A stretch of DNA of 64,000 nucleotides from Shewanella xiamenensis (GTDB taxonomy: Bacteria; Pseudomonadota; Gammaproteobacteria; Enterobacterales; Shewanellaceae), in contig NZ_BMOP01000006.1 of assembly GCF_014647135.1 (NCBI RefSeq), forward strand, positions 1-64,000. Reading direction: 5' to 3'. Made by a program: the position numbers and the translations under genes. The notes under the pieces were generated by a model. The model did not search any database and was not told the DNA's origin. It worked only from the letters and a program-made list of their open reading frames with translations. This document shows positions 1-10,041 of the stretch, piece after piece. Position 1 is the stretch's first letter; each line of letters opens with the position of its first letter.

Positions 1-126
1 GCTCTTACTTTCTGTCATAAGAGCCGCTCGTCATTTGAGTAGAATAACTACACATCATTCCTCGTTTCGCGAGCACGTGCTTGCCAGAACGAACAAAATC
101 TAATCTCGAAACGTCAACACGCCCTA
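1..126. mobile_element. MITE-like element, right part of a copy cut by the window edge
   Basis: These 126 bases match 41048-41173 at 122 of 126 positions. The match ends in the same terminal sequence (GAAACGTCAACACGCCCTA), which is one arm of the terminal inverted repeat of the complete 283-bp copy at 40891-41173. The left half lies outside the window. No open reading frame is present, so it would have to be moved by a transposase acting in trans. It ends 13 bases before the stop codon of the MATE gene, so it does not disrupt that gene. Confidence 0.8.
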
Positions 127-139
127 GTCACTACATACA

Positions 140-1654
140 TTAACGCTTAGCATTATCCTGTTGCTCAATAAAGGGTATAACAGACTCCATTTCTTGCTCT
201 TCCGTCAATTGTGCCATCTGCGCGCAGGAGGATGAAAGTGGGCTAGTTGTACTCGGTAGATTCTGTGCCACCTCATTCGTCATCAATTCGTCCACATCGG
301 CTGCTAAGCCAGCAACACCATGTCCGGTCGATGTCAACGCGACCTTATCAACTAAACGATAGGCAACCCAAACCCCTAAAACACCAAACAGAATTGAGCC
401 TATGACTTGGCCGATAAGTACCCCATAAACCCCGCCCCACTGCGCGCCCATATACACAAAGGGAACGGTACCTAAAGTCGCCTTTCCCACATTAAATAAG
501 GTGGAATATTTGGCCTTACCCAAATTATTAAAGGAGGCGTTTGCGACAAATAAAATCCCAGAGAAGATAAAAAACACCGCAATATAGCTGCAGAAAAATT
601 CAATAAGTGCCGCACTGTCGCCCTTCATATCAAACAAACTGACGATCTGCGCTTTAAGTAAAAACAAAAGTAACGACATCACCACCACATACAAGGTACA
701 AAATTGAATCGCCTTCGTTAAACTTTCGCGCACCCGATCGAATCGTCCTGCTCCAAAGTTTTGCCCAACAATAGGCCCAATAGCGCCGGATAAGGCAAAA
801 ATCATCCCAAAAGTGACAGGCACTAACCTGCCGAGTACCGCCCAACCCGCAACATAAGCATCACCAAAATCCGCAATTGCCCGGGTCACAAACGCATTAC
901 CAATTGGTGTGGCAATGTTGGTCAGTATGGCTGGTCCTGCAATGGCGAAAATCGGTTTAAGATCGGCTTTAAAATAGTGAAGATTAAACCTGCCAAGGAG
1001 TTGATGTTTGACCACAACACCCCGACCCGCGATGATAAATACCGCAATACGAGCCAATACTGATGCCAGTGCAGCCCCTTCAATCCCCATCGCAAACAGG
1101 AAAATAAAAATCGGATCAAGCACGGCATTCACACCACCGCCCGCTAAGGTCGACATCATCGAAAGTTTTGCATCTCCCACGGCACGCAGCGCACCGCCAA
1201 GGGCCATCGCAAGGCAAATAAAAGGCAGTGAAGGTACCAAAATATACAGATAACTCTCTGCAAGCTCGGCAGTATGACCGCTGGCCCCCACAAGCGTGAC
1301 TAACTCAGGAATAAAAGTCGTGACCACAATGCTGACCAACACACTAATGATCGTGGTCACCACCGCACTGTTAAGTAATAGGCGTTTCGCTAATTCGATA
1401 TCCTTAGCGCCGATAGAGCGAGACACCAAGGCCCCGAGCGCAATGGAGAGACCTATGCCAATTGATGTGGTAAAAAATGAAATACTGCCCGCATAACCTA
1501 CAGCCGCGGCTAATTCATGTTCGCCCAATAAGCTTAAGAAAAATATATCCAGTAAATCGACTACAAATAACGCAGAAATCCCCACCGCAGCGGTTGAACT
1601 CATCACGAGAATATGGCGAAGAATTGAACCTTCAACAAACTTAGCTTGGGTCAT
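140..1654 (-). CDS. MATE family multidrug/cation antiporter
   Basis: The 504-residue product is an inner-membrane protein with about 12 hydrophobic segments in two similar halves, the layout of MatE-domain exporters (NorM/DinF type) that expel cationic drugs in exchange for Na+ or H+. The N-terminus runs straight into the first membrane segment after about 12 residues. The last ~75 residues are a hydrophilic tail rich in Ser, Thr and Glu, longer than in typical members (~450-460 residues). The gene lies downstream of, and codirectional with, the MFS gene, but a strong terminator separates them. The substrate cannot be told from sequence. Confidence 0.9.
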   Translation of the reverse strand: MTQAKFVEGSILRHILVMSSTAAVGISALFVVDLLDIFFLSLLGEHELAAAVGYAGSISFFTTSIGIGLSIALGALVSRSIGAKDIELAKRLLLNSAVVTTIISVLVSIVVTTFIPELVTLVGASGHTAELAESYLYILVPSLPFICLAMALGGALRAVGDAKLSMMSTLAGGGVNAVLDPIFIFLFAMGIEGAALASVLARIAVFIIAGRGVVVKHQLLGRFNLHYFKADLKPIFAIAGPAILTNIATPIGNAFVTRAIADFGDAYVAGWAVLGRLVPVTFGMIFALSGAIGPIVGQNFGAGRFDRVRESLTKAIQFCTLYVVVMSLLLFLLKAQIVSLFDMKGDSAALIEFFCSYIAVFFIFSGILFVANASFNNLGKAKYSTLFNVGKATLGTVPFVYMGAQWGGVYGVLIGQVIGSILFGVLGVWVAYRLVDKVALTSTGHGVAGLAADVDELMTNEVAQNLPSTTSPLSSSCAQMAQLTEEQEMESVIPFIEQQDNAKR

Positions 1655-1679
1655 GGGGTTGTTTTACCTTATTAATTGC

Positions 1680-1719
1680 AAAAGCAAAGGCCAACACTGA
1701 ATTGTTGGCCTTTGCTTTT
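1680..1719 (-). terminator. Rho-independent terminator of the MFS gene
   Basis: A near-perfect 17-bp stem (AAAAGCAAAGGCCAACA and its complement) with a 6-base loop. On the minus strand it ends in a run of T. It lies between the MFS stop codon and the MATE start, so the two exporters are probably separate transcription units. Confidence 0.85.
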
Positions 1720-1759
1720 ATAGTCATCTATGGGTATTTAGGTCAAGCACTAAAGCAGC

Positions 1760-3010
1760 TTATGCCGCAATTGGGCTCATCTTCGTTTGGTGGTAACGCA
1801 GACGACTGATTGACAATGCAATTAACGCAAGCAGCGTTAACGACCCCATCACCACCCCTTGCCATTCGGCTTTATGCCAAAATAACATCAAGTAAGGTCC
1901 GCCCAAAGCGGCGCCTAAGTAATAGCAACACAGATACAGCGAGGTGGCCTTGGCGCGATCGCGGCTTGCGCGCATCGCCACAAAAGAGTTGCAACAACTG
2001 TGGGTTAAGAAGAATCCACATGCCGTCATCAAAAAGCCCATGCAAATGGTGGCTGTGGTATCAAACAGGGTCAATAAACTGCCCAACAGCATCAAACACC
2101 AAGACCATTGATATAACTTGTGCTGACCAAATTTTGCCAGCCACTTAGCAGTAAAATAGGAGGCCACAGTACCACTGGAGTAACACAAAAAAATCAAGGT
2201 CGCTTGAAAGCGGCTCCACTCGTAGGGCGCCGCCATCAAATGCAGTTGAATAAAGCTAAATTGATTCACCATCATCATAAAAGTGATCCCACCGATGGCA
2301 TAGGCTAACCGCATTTGTGGATCGGTTAGATGGTGACTAAAGCCGTAAAAATCCTGAAGTAACCGAGCCCGTTTTGAGACTGAAGGCGCCAAGGTTTGCC
2401 CGCCAGATATCGCCTTAGCATCCGCGCCAGATGGCAATAAAAAACTGGTCAAGGCAACACCTGCTAGGGTCACTAAAAACAGCAGCCACATGGACTCCTG
2501 CCAAGATAAAAACTGCGACATCAACCCGCCCAGCAGACGCCCAACAATCCCGCCGATACTATTGGCCATAATGTAAATGCCCGCGGCTTTGAGCATAGTG
2601 CTTGGCGAGAGTTGCTCCTTAAAATAAGCCATGGCAATGGCAGGCACCGCAGCGAGCAATACGCCTTGTAAAAAACGCACATACACAAGCGCATTAAAGT
2701 CCCCAGCCCAAATCAGCAGCAGGTTCGACAATGCCAATAACCAAAGACTCACCACAATCGGCGTATGCCGGCCAATTCTGTCGGACACAACCGCATAAAT
2801 TAACAGCGAAAACGCCAATGAAAAACTGGTCACAGAGAGAATGAGCGTAGCCTGCGAGCCAGGCACAGAAAAATGCTCGGCGATCAGCGGTAACATGCCC
2901 TGCATCAAATACAGATTGATATATACCACCACGGAAGCCACACACAGGGCCCACATCAGTCGGGTATCACGTTGTTTATTGTCGATAATAGTGTCTAACA
3001 CGGCTTGCAC
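1760..3010 (-). CDS. MFS transporter, YnfM-like
   Basis: The 416-residue product has 12 predicted membrane segments. The conserved MFS loop between segments 2 and 3 is visible as YAVVSDRIGRHTPIV. The pattern resembles the YnfM/arabinose-efflux-like subgroup. Translation probably starts at GTG (3010), which has GAGG six bases upstream. The gene is divergent from a LysR-type regulator at 3191, the usual arrangement for an exporter controlled by its neighbour. The substrate is unknown. Confidence 0.85.
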   Translation of the reverse strand: MQAVLDTIIDNKQRDTRLMWALCVASVVVYINLYLMQGMLPLIAEHFSVPGSQATLILSVTSFSLAFSLLIYAVVSDRIGRHTPIVVSLWLLALSNLLLIWAGDFNALVYVRFLQGVLLAAVPAIAMAYFKEQLSPSTMLKAAGIYIMANSIGGIVGRLLGGLMSQFLSWQESMWLLFLVTLAGVALTSFLLPSGADAKAISGGQTLAPSVSKRARLLQDFYGFSHHLTDPQMRLAYAIGGITFMMMVNQFSFIQLHLMAAPYEWSRFQATLIFLCYSSGTVASYFTAKWLAKFGQHKLYQWSWCLMLLGSLLTLFDTTATICMGFLMTACGFFLTHSCCNSFVAMRASRDRAKATSLYLCCYYLGAALGGPYLMLFWHKAEWQGVVMGSLTLLALIALSISRLRYHQTKMSPIAA

Positions 3011-3190
3011 TTTTAGCCTCGATAACGCCTCACTCTAAGAATAGACAAAGGTTAGCACTGGGCATAACATAACAATAATAGATAATTTATATCGACATTA
3101 TTGATTTTTGTTATGGCAAATTTTTATAACTGACATGGTTATCGCAAATTGTCGCGCGTAAGCGTGCATCACAAGCAAAAGGCTCACACC

Positions 3191-4072
3191 ATGGATATAC
3201 GCCAACTTAAACACTTAGATGCACTTGCAAATACTGGCAGTTTTACCGCCGCGGCCAAGAAGCTCAATATGGCGCAGCCTGCCCTGAGTCAAAGTATTAA
3301 ACGGCTTGAGCAGTCACTTGGAGTGACACTGATTAATCGCACCAGCAATAAAAATGACAAGCACCTCGCGCTCACCGCCGAAGGCTTAGTGCTGCATCAA
3401 CATGCCACGTTAATCCTAAAACAAATCAAGCAGGCCGAAGCGCAAATCCGCGCCATGGCGAATTTGACCTCAGGGGAAGTGCGGATTGCGGTGCCGGGTA
3501 TGTTGGGCTCCTTCTATCTGCCCTCACGCCTTATGGCGTTTCGCCATCAATATCCCGAGTTAAAGCTGTCACTATTCGAAGGCGGTACCCGTGACGCACT
3601 GCGGATGTTACAACAGGAAGAAGTGGATATTGCTATCATTACTGCCCAAGATCTGCAGAGTGATTTTGATAGCCAATTACTGATCCGTGAGCAGATGGTG
3701 ATCGCCATGGGCGCCGAGCATCCACTTGCCGAGCATTCTGCCGTGAGCTTAAACGACTTCTTTGACCATGAACTGGTAATGTTCAAAACTGGCTATTTTC
3801 ACCGCGAGTGGATCCTCTCTCAGGCAAAAGACTTGGGTAAAAAGCCCAATATTGCCTTTGAGACCAATCTGATTAACTTGATCAAACAGATTGTGTCGCA
3901 GGGATTTGGTATCACCAGCGTGCTCGAAATGGCCATCAGTCCAAAAGACGATATTCTCGCCAAACCCTTTGAGCCGCCAGTGTTTTTAAACCTGCATATC
4001 GCCTGGAAAAAACAGCGCCCCGTCAGCCAAGCCGACCGCGCCTTTGTGGAATTTTTAATGAAAAATCGATAA
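3191..4072 (+). CDS. LysR-type transcriptional regulator
   Basis: The product has an N-terminal winged helix-turn-helix starting MDIRQLKHLDALANTGSFT, including the typical AAKKLNMAQPALSQSIKRLE recognition region. A periplasmic-binding-protein-like effector domain (roughly residues 90-290) follows. I chose ATG 3191 because the first LTTR helix normally begins within a few residues of the start, and AAAGG lies just upstream. The frame is open further upstream to a TTG at 3149. Its divergent position makes the MFS gene the probable target. Confidence 0.9.
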   Translation: MDIRQLKHLDALANTGSFTAAAKKLNMAQPALSQSIKRLEQSLGVTLINRTSNKNDKHLALTAEGLVLHQHATLILKQIKQAEAQIRAMANLTSGEVRIAVPGMLGSFYLPSRLMAFRHQYPELKLSLFEGGTRDALRMLQQEEVDIAIITAQDLQSDFDSQLLIREQMVIAMGAEHPLAEHSAVSLNDFFDHELVMFKTGYFHREWILSQAKDLGKKPNIAFETNLINLIKQIVSQGFGITSVLEMAISPKDDILAKPFEPPVFLNLHIAWKKQRPVSQADRAFVEFLMKNR

Positions 4073-4084
4073 TAAACAGGCAAT

Positions 4085-4110
4085 AAAAAAGGGCCGATAA
4101 TCTCGGCCCT
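4085..4110 (-). terminator. Rho-independent terminator of the secreted subtilase gene
   Basis: An 8-bp stem (AGGGCCGA and its complement) with a 5-base loop. On the minus strand a T run follows. It lies between the convergent LysR and subtilase genes and reads best for the subtilase. Confidence 0.75.
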
Positions 4111-4164
4111 CATCAGGGTTAACCCTTAAACATGCTAAGGTTAACCGGTTTCAGCTCGAACCAC

Positions 4165-7100
4165 TTAGCGCAGTTTACGGCGACCAAAGGCAAATGGCAG
4201 CAGTAATAAACTTAACCAGCCAAAAGCACCACCGTCATCCTTCTTCGGCGGAGTATCGGTAATAGAGACAGATACTAAGCTCGAATCGCTATTGCCGTGG
4301 TTATCGGATACCGTCAGTTGGAATGATACGGTTTGTGCCGCGCCATTCACACTTGGCGCCACTAAGTTTAATTTGGCCGCTGCGGGGTCAAAATTAAAGC
4401 TTGCGCCACCTAACTGAGTCCACTTGTAGGTCAGCGGATCATTATTCGCATCCGATGATTTACTGGCATCGATAAACAACGGCTTACCTTCTTGTACTGA
4501 CGTTGGTGCTTCAACCTTGGCCACAGGCGCCACTTCAGCAACATCGAACTGATAGCGCTGAGTCAAGGTTTCTGACGACGCATTGTTGACCTTGTTCGAC
4601 AGGCTTAACTCATTATCAACACCCGCCTTACGTGGAACCAGCTCAAAGCTGATGTCTTTCGCTTCAGCGCCCGATGGCATCTCGATCGTCCAAGTGATCT
4701 TATTGCCATCTTGCTTACCGTCATGGCTGATGTTAGCCACTTCATGGCCTTCAGGCAGCATAGCTTCTAAGTTATACACGCGTGTTACTTGGGTTTTATT
4801 GGCTTCGATACGGGTTTTCATCATCTTAGCCACGCCCGGTGTTAACTGACCGCTCAGCGTATTGCCCAGAGGCGACAGCACATCATCACCTACACGTTCA
4901 AAGACAACGGGGAGCTTCACTGGGGCTACTTTGTCATCGCCAGTGGTGAGGGTCAGCATAGCTAAACCTTCATCACCGACTTTGAGCGCGTCCTTCCACG
5001 TCAGCTTAACGTCAAAGTCATTGGTATCGCCAGAAAGCGTCGCCGTGAGGTTATCCTCAGCCGTGTCATAGAGGGTCAATTGTTTTAAACCAAACACGTC
5101 ATCGGCCGTGGCTGTTGAAGCAGTGTAGTTTTGCACAATCACATAGTAAGTGCCTTTAACAGGATTATTGAGTAAGACACTTTCCTCTGAACCATCTCTG
5201 GCTGATGAGGCCACTCGAGCAAGTTTGCTGCCATCGTTTTTATCGAGTAGCACATACATATCAAGATCGGGCGATGTGGTGTAACTAATTGAGGTACGGA
5301 AATACAGAGCATTTTCATTAACGTCAAACTTAAACACTTTGACGCCATCATCAAGATCATCTGTATATGAAGCATTATTCGAGTCTTGCTTCACGCTTGA
5401 CTCAATGGTTTGGCTCAGCTTGAGGCCCGTCACTTCGGCGCCCACGCTAGCAAAATCCACCGCCTTCAAGCCTTCAAGAGTGATCTCATCCGCATTACGA
5501 GTCGCTTGAATGCTTACCAAGTTTGGCAGGTTACGCTTACCAATCTTAGCCGCAATCGGCATAGTCGCCGTAGGGAAGTTAGCTGACTCGAGCACTAAGT
5601 TGCCAAAGCCCCAATCTGCACCCACTTGCGTTACATCGGCGGTGACAGTAATGATTTGGCTCGCACCTTTTTTCAGGGTAAAGCTTTCAGGCGATACAGT
5701 TAGTGCCAGCTTATCAGTCACCGCTTGGCCCTTCGCCGTCCAGCTACCATCTTGGGTTGCGGTTACGGTACGGGTCCAAGTACAGGTATTCACACAACGA
5801 GAATCAGCCATACTAGGCACGTTGAGCTTACGAGGATCGCCGTTCAATAAGGGATTTGCAATTTCATAGTTCAGTGCGCTTTCATCCATCACTAAACCGG
5901 CTTTAGCGGCTAAATCCACGCGAATACGGCCAGCGCCCACGTCAAACGGATCGGCAACGGTTTTAGCATCGGCTTTTTTCATCGCCTGAGCGGTCGTTGC
6001 AGTCAGCATTAATGCGGAGCGGATATTGTCCGGCGTCCAGTCTTTATGCAGCGACTTTAACAGTGCGCCAGCACCCGCAACATGGGGACTTGCCATTGAA
6101 GTGCCCGACATGAGGGTAAAGTCGGCAGGATTTGTGCCCGATTTATCGTGACCAAATTGTTGATCAGAATAAGCAGCGTAAATATCCGAACCAGGCGCGG
6201 CCACCGAAGGCACAATCACATCATTGGTCGCATTTGGGCCAATCAGTGAGCCAGCCGATAACACATCGGCCTCACGGCTAATCGCTTGCGGTGTCGGGGT
6301 TAAAGTTAACTCTACAGCAGGATTGGCGGCCATGGCCTCGATTAAGGCAACGCCATCGGTATTACCAATAAATACTGCTGGTATATTTAATGTCTCGAGC
6401 GAAGCCATTTTTAAACGATCATTGCCTTCGCCATCTCGGTTATAGACGATCACCGCTTTAGCACCCGCAGCTAATGCACCTGATACTTTAGTTGTAAAAT
6501 CGCATGTTCCCCGTTTAATGACCGCTATTTTGTCTTTAAAGGCATCGGCGGGGAAGACTTTACAACCTTCCACATTGGTCGCATCGACAGAGCCAGCAAA
6601 CACTGGAAGTCCTTTAACCACTTCGGTTTGCACAGGGCCAGAGCCAGGGGTGAATTCAAATGTCTTACCATTAAATTCCAGCTCACGTACCACTTCACGA
6701 TTGTGAGTCGAGTTAGCCACCGAGGTATACCATGGGGCATTTTTGGGAGTCGAATAAGGTGATTGGGTGATTGCGGCACTGGTTGCGGTTGCTGGGCGCG
6801 TATTCCCTGCTGCAACGGCAGCAAAAATACCCGCATTACGCGCCGCTAAAAAACCCTGTTCAGTGGCACTATTCCATGGATTACCACCGCCACTGATGGA
6901 GAAGTTGATCACATCCACGCCATCTTTAATCGCATCATCTATGGCTTTAAGAATCGGTACAGTCGGGCAACCAGAATACTTGTCACCCGCATCCCCAGGT
7001 CTACAGATTTGATATGCAATAATGTTTGCATGGGGAGCTACGCCAGAGATTTGCGCAAACTTTAAACCAGATGCTATACCATCACCTTCTAGCTTGCCAA

Positions 7101-8079
7101 CTTCCCCATCAACATAAGGCACATCAAGCAAGATATTCCCTGCCGCGGTGCTGGCCACATGCGAGCCATGACCACCGTAGTCTTCACCATTTTTAGCGGG
7201 AGGCGTCGCACCAAAAATCTTTTCGTCGTCATAGATATCGGTGATTTCAGGGTAACTACGCACACCAATCAGCTTATCGTTACACATGCTGGCAAAATCG
7301 GTTTTACAATCACCAATATAAATCCCTTGGCCTAAGGGGTTTGTATGGTCATAACCATCCCCGCCAATATCGGCAAACGAGGCATGATCAGAGTTAATCC
7401 CTGAGTCGATGATCGCCACAACCACGCCCTCACCCATAGCCTTGGTGCCAGTAGCACTACCGTCCCACACCTTTGGGGAGCCGATCAGTGCCTGACTCAC
7501 ATCGGTTTCAAGCTGCTCAATACGCTCACGCTCGATATAAATCACCTCAGGTAGTTCAGCCATTTTTATCGCTTGCGCCTGCGTCATACGCACAGCGATA
7601 CCATTGAGTGCATATTGGTAGGTGGTTAATGGCTCTAGCTGTGTACCAATCGCTGCGCTGGCACTCGTCAAAAAGCGCTCTTGCTTAACCTTAAGGAAAC
7701 TAACGTAGTTTTTCACCTCAGGAGCCGCGGCGTTAAGTTTAACATTGCCAGTCTTTCCTGTGCCTTTTGCCTGTGAGGTCGACTGTATATGTTGTGGGCT
7801 AGTTGCTTTGAAGCCAGGAATCTCCCCTTGATAATTCGCGACAGCACTGTCACGTAAGCGAACAATATAAGTATGCTCACCTTCGGCAAATTCTGGTTCA
7901 GGAATAAATTTTACATCTTGGTTATTAACTGCGGTTAATCTGCCTCGAGTTGAGTCATTTGATAATTCGGCTGGAATATCTAACTGTATTGTTTCACCCG
8001 TTGGAGATAATACTGTCTGTGCATTTGCTGCAGATGACAGCAGAGCCATAGACACTGCTAGTGCAATTTTTGTTTTCAT
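4165..8079 (-). CDS. Secreted S8 family serine protease with PA domain and GlyGly-CTERM tail
   Basis: This is a 1304-residue exported subtilase. The order of parts is a signal peptide (1-20, cleaved after ANA), an I9-type propeptide (about 65-185) and the catalytic domain. The triad is Asp225 (AIIDSGIN), His304 (GGHGSHVAS) and Ser661 (SGTSMASPHVAGA), with oxyanion Asn426. A PA domain is inserted at about 485-600. Fn3/pre-peptidase-like and PKD-like beta domains follow. The last 24 residues are DDGG, a hydrophobic segment (WLSLLLLPFAF) and a GRRKLR basic end, the signature of GlyGly-CTERM proteins. Members of that class are processed by rhombosortase after type II secretion. The gene appears monocistronic, with its own terminator. 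Confidence 0.93.
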   Translation of the reverse strand: MKTKIALAVSMALLSSAANAQTVLSPTGETIQLDIPAELSNDSTRGRLTAVNNQDVKFIPEPEFAEGEHTYIVRLRDSAVANYQGEIPGFKATSPQHIQSTSQAKGTGKTGNVKLNAAAPEVKNYVSFLKVKQERFLTSASAAIGTQLEPLTTYQYALNGIAVRMTQAQAIKMAELPEVIYIERERIEQLETDVSQALIGSPKVWDGSATGTKAMGEGVVVAIIDSGINSDHASFADIGGDGYDHTNPLGQGIYIGDCKTDFASMCNDKLIGVRSYPEITDIYDDEKIFGATPPAKNGEDYGGHGSHVASTAAGNILLDVPYVDGEVGKLEGDGIASGLKFAQISGVAPHANIIAYQICRPGDAGDKYSGCPTVPILKAIDDAIKDGVDVINFSISGGGNPWNSATEQGFLAARNAGIFAAVAAGNTRPATATSAAITQSPYSTPKNAPWYTSVANSTHNREVVRELEFNGKTFEFTPGSGPVQTEVVKGLPVFAGSVDATNVEGCKVFPADAFKDKIAVIKRGTCDFTTKVSGALAAGAKAVIVYNRDGEGNDRLKMASLETLNIPAVFIGNTDGVALIEAMAANPAVELTLTPTPQAISREADVLSAGSLIGPNATNDVIVPSVAAPGSDIYAAYSDQQFGHDKSGTNPADFTLMSGTSMASPHVAGAGALLKSLHKDWTPDNIRSALMLTATTAQAMKKADAKTVADPFDVGAGRIRVDLAAKAGLVMDESALNYEIANPLLNGDPRKLNVPSMADSRCVNTCTWTRTVTATQDGSWTAKGQAVTDKLALTVSPESFTLKKGASQIITVTADVTQVGADWGFGNLVLESANFPTATMPIAAKIGKRNLPNLVSIQATRNADEITLEGLKAVDFASVGAEVTGLKLSQTIESSVKQDSNNASYTDDLDDGVKVFKFDVNENALYFRTSISYTTSPDLDMYVLLDKNDGSKLARVASSARDGSEESVLLNNPVKGTYYVIVQNYTASTATADDVFGLKQLTLYDTAEDNLTATLSGDTNDFDVKLTWKDALKVGDEGLAMLTLTTGDDKVAPVKLPVVFERVGDDVLSPLGNTLSGQLTPGVAKMMKTRIEANKTQVTRVYNLEAMLPEGHEVANISHDGKQDGNKITWTIEMPSGAEAKDISFELVPRKAGVDNELSLSNKVNNASSETLTQRYQFDVAEVAPVAKVEAPTSVQEGKPLFIDASKSSDANNDPLTYKWTQLGGASFNFDPAAAKLNLVAPSVNGAAQTVSFQLTVSDNHGNSDSSLVSVSITDTPPKKDDGGAFGWLSLLLLPFAFGRRKLR

Positions 8080-8650
8080 TGTCGCTTCCTTCGCTATATC
8101 GATTTATTTCTATAAAGTTCAATTTTTAATATTTATTCAGTACAGGAATCGATTAAATTTCTGTTACCAATAGAACTTCAGCTCAGCGTTTTAACACGGA
8201 GTGATACATATTGAAACACCTTATTAACGGAACAATTACCCATAAAAACAGTTAATAAGCATGCCATACTCAATAAAAAATCGATTTTTAAAACATAAGC
8301 GAATGGTAAACTGTTTACTTAAACAAAAGGAATTTTAGCAACCACTTAAAAATAAAAGACAAGTTATCTATCGCCATTAAGTAGCATAGAGAATCAAGAG
8401 AGAATTAACGGTTTCGCATTCTGATTAAAAGATAAGAAAACAACTTAAATTTATAGATGAAATAATTTCAAATAGCTAAAAATCACATATGATAAACGCA
8501 ATAAATAATCGCATTATGCCATCAACGTTACCGAATACCCCTACACCAAACAAGATGAATGATATTAAGCTCGAGATAGGAAATAAAAAATAATCGCGAT
8601 TTACAAAACAAAAAGCCCTTACGAAAAGGGCTTTTAAAATAACACATGCT
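8080..8650. other. 571-bp AT-rich intergenic region upstream of the subtilase gene
   Basis: This gap must hold the promoter of the minus-strand subtilase. It is very rich in A and T, with no convincing open frame of gene length in either direction. Apart from the terminator at 8611-8635 I see no repeat, RNA gene or named regulatory motif. Confidence 0.5.
8611..8635 (-). terminator. Rho-independent terminator of the tesB/lipoprotein unit
   Basis: Stem AAAAGCCCTT/AAGGGCTTTT around a short loop, 16 bases past the stop codon of the lipoprotein gene. The T run is on the minus strand. Confidence 0.8.
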
Positions 8651-9055
8651 TTACTGATTAATCATCACAGCCTTCATCAATACTTCAGTGGTGTATTTAC
8701 CATTATTAATCACGGGGAAACGATCATAGGTCTGGAAAATCACCTTGTCCTGGTACTTGATCATAGCCACTACGCCATAATTAATACGTTTATCGATTGA
8801 TTGCGCGGGTAATAAGAACTTAAATGGCACAGGCGCTCGGGCGATATTAAAGCTTTTTTGAGCAATAATGGCCCCCGGAGTATTCAAATCGATAATGGCA
8901 ATAGTAATTTCACTGCCTTGTGGCAAGATAATTTTCTCTAAATAACCCGCCGCACCATTGATGATAATGGGTGGTTCAGGTTGTACCGTTACGCAACCAG
9001 CCATCGTCAATGAGCTTAAACAGAATAGAATAAATATTTTTAATTTCAGTAACAT
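8651..9055 (-). CDS. YbaY/YscW-type lipoprotein
   Basis: A 134-residue small lipoprotein. The signal peptide ends in a lipobox (LTMAGC), predicting lipidation at Cys20 and anchoring in the envelope. The mature part matches the YbaY/YscW fold in pattern: an ITIAIIDLNTPG beta-strand stretch, then a PFKFLLP motif and a short C-terminal sheet. It starts one base after the tesB stop codon, so the two are cotranscribed. ybaY and tesB are also neighbours in E. coli, which supports the call. Its molecular role is unclear. Confidence 0.75.
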   Translation of the reverse strand: MLLKLKIFILFCLSSLTMAGCVTVQPEPPIIINGAAGYLEKIILPQGSEITIAIIDLNTPGAIIAQKSFNIARAPVPFKFLLPAQSIDKRINYGVVAMIKYQDKVIFQTYDRFPVINNGKYTTEVLMKAVMINQ

Positions 9056-9056
9056 A

Positions 9057-9923
9057 TTAACTTCCTTTTACCATACGGATCAGCCCCTCTTGGGTCGTCG
9101 ATGCGACAAGCTCGCCCTGCTGATTAAAAAATTGTCCTCGGACATACCCACGCCCACCACTGGCATTTGGGCTATCGATACTATAGAGCAACCATTCTCC
9201 CATATTAATGGGTCGGTGGAACCACATCGCATGATCTATGGTTGCCATGCGGATGCCCGGGGTTAAAAACGACACGCCATGGGGCTGAGCCGCCGTGACT
9301 AAAAAATTAAAGTCAGAGGCATAGGCTAGTAAATATTCATGGATATGACTATCTGTTGGCATTGCACCATTCGCCCTTAGCCACACATAGCGATATGGCT
9401 CGGTTTCTTTAGGTGCGAAGGGATGCAGAGGGTTGACTAAGCGCATCTCAATTGGCGCGTCTTCCATAAACTTTTCAAGGATCCTTGCTGGGACTTTATC
9501 CCTTAAGGTCATAGCCAACTCATTTTGATTTAATAAACCTTCAGGGCCAGGCACCTGCGGCATCTGTGCTTGATGTTCAAAACCCACCTCGGGTTCTTGG
9601 AAGGAACAGGTCATATGAAAAATCGGCCGTCCCTTTTGTATTGCACTCACCCGCCTAGCACTAAAGCTGCCTCCATCGCGCATATTTTCAACTTCATACA
9701 CTATGGGTAACTTCTCATCTCCTGCGCGTAAAAAATAAGAGTGAAGCGAATGCACTTGCCGCTCTGCTGGTACGGTTTGCTTAGCCGCGCTCAAGGCCTG
9801 TCCCATGACTTGCCCACCAAACACATGCCCAAATCCTAGGTCTTGACTTTGACCGCGAAACAGCCCGATTTCGATTTGCTCAAGGGATAATAATGATAAG
9901 AGATCGTCTAATACCTGACTCAT
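9057..9923 (-). CDS. tesB: Acyl-CoA thioesterase II
   Basis: A 288-residue cytoplasmic enzyme that hydrolyses acyl-CoA to fatty acid and CoA. It has the double hot-dog architecture of TesB. The N-terminal half contains [13 protein letters not shown] and [12 protein letters not shown]. The C-terminal half contains [13 protein letters not shown], with the conserved Asp of the catalytic Asp-Thr-Gln set, and ends [15 protein letters not shown]. Length equals the E. coli enzyme. AGGA lies five bases before the ATG. It forms a two-gene unit with the downstream lipoprotein. Confidence 0.95.
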   Translation of the reverse strand: MSQVLDDLLSLLSLEQIEIGLFRGQSQDLGFGHVFGGQVMGQALSAAKQTVPAERQVHSLHSYFLRAGDEKLPIVYEVENMRDGGSFSARRVSAIQKGRPIFHMTCSFQEPEVGFEHQAQMPQVPGPEGLLNQNELAMTLRDKVPARILEKFMEDAPIEMRLVNPLHPFAPKETEPYRYVWLRANGAMPTDSHIHEYLLAYASDFNFLVTAAQPHGVSFLTPGIRMATIDHAMWFHRPINMGEWLLYSIDSPNASGGRGYVRGQFFNQQGELVASTTQEGLIRMVKGS

Positions 9924-10041
9924 GGGATCCTACGGAAAATTAGCAATGAATACCCAAGGGTAACCCAGTTCGACTAGGGCTGACCAGTAGGGAGTCACTT
10001 GGCATGGTGTTTGTTAACGATTTAACAAAACGCACGCCGAA

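Noticed and set aside
1760..4072. LysR and MFS pair considered as part of a novel resistance island
   Set aside because: Divergent regulator-exporter pairs are common; composition and codon use match the neighbours, and no mobile ends surround them.
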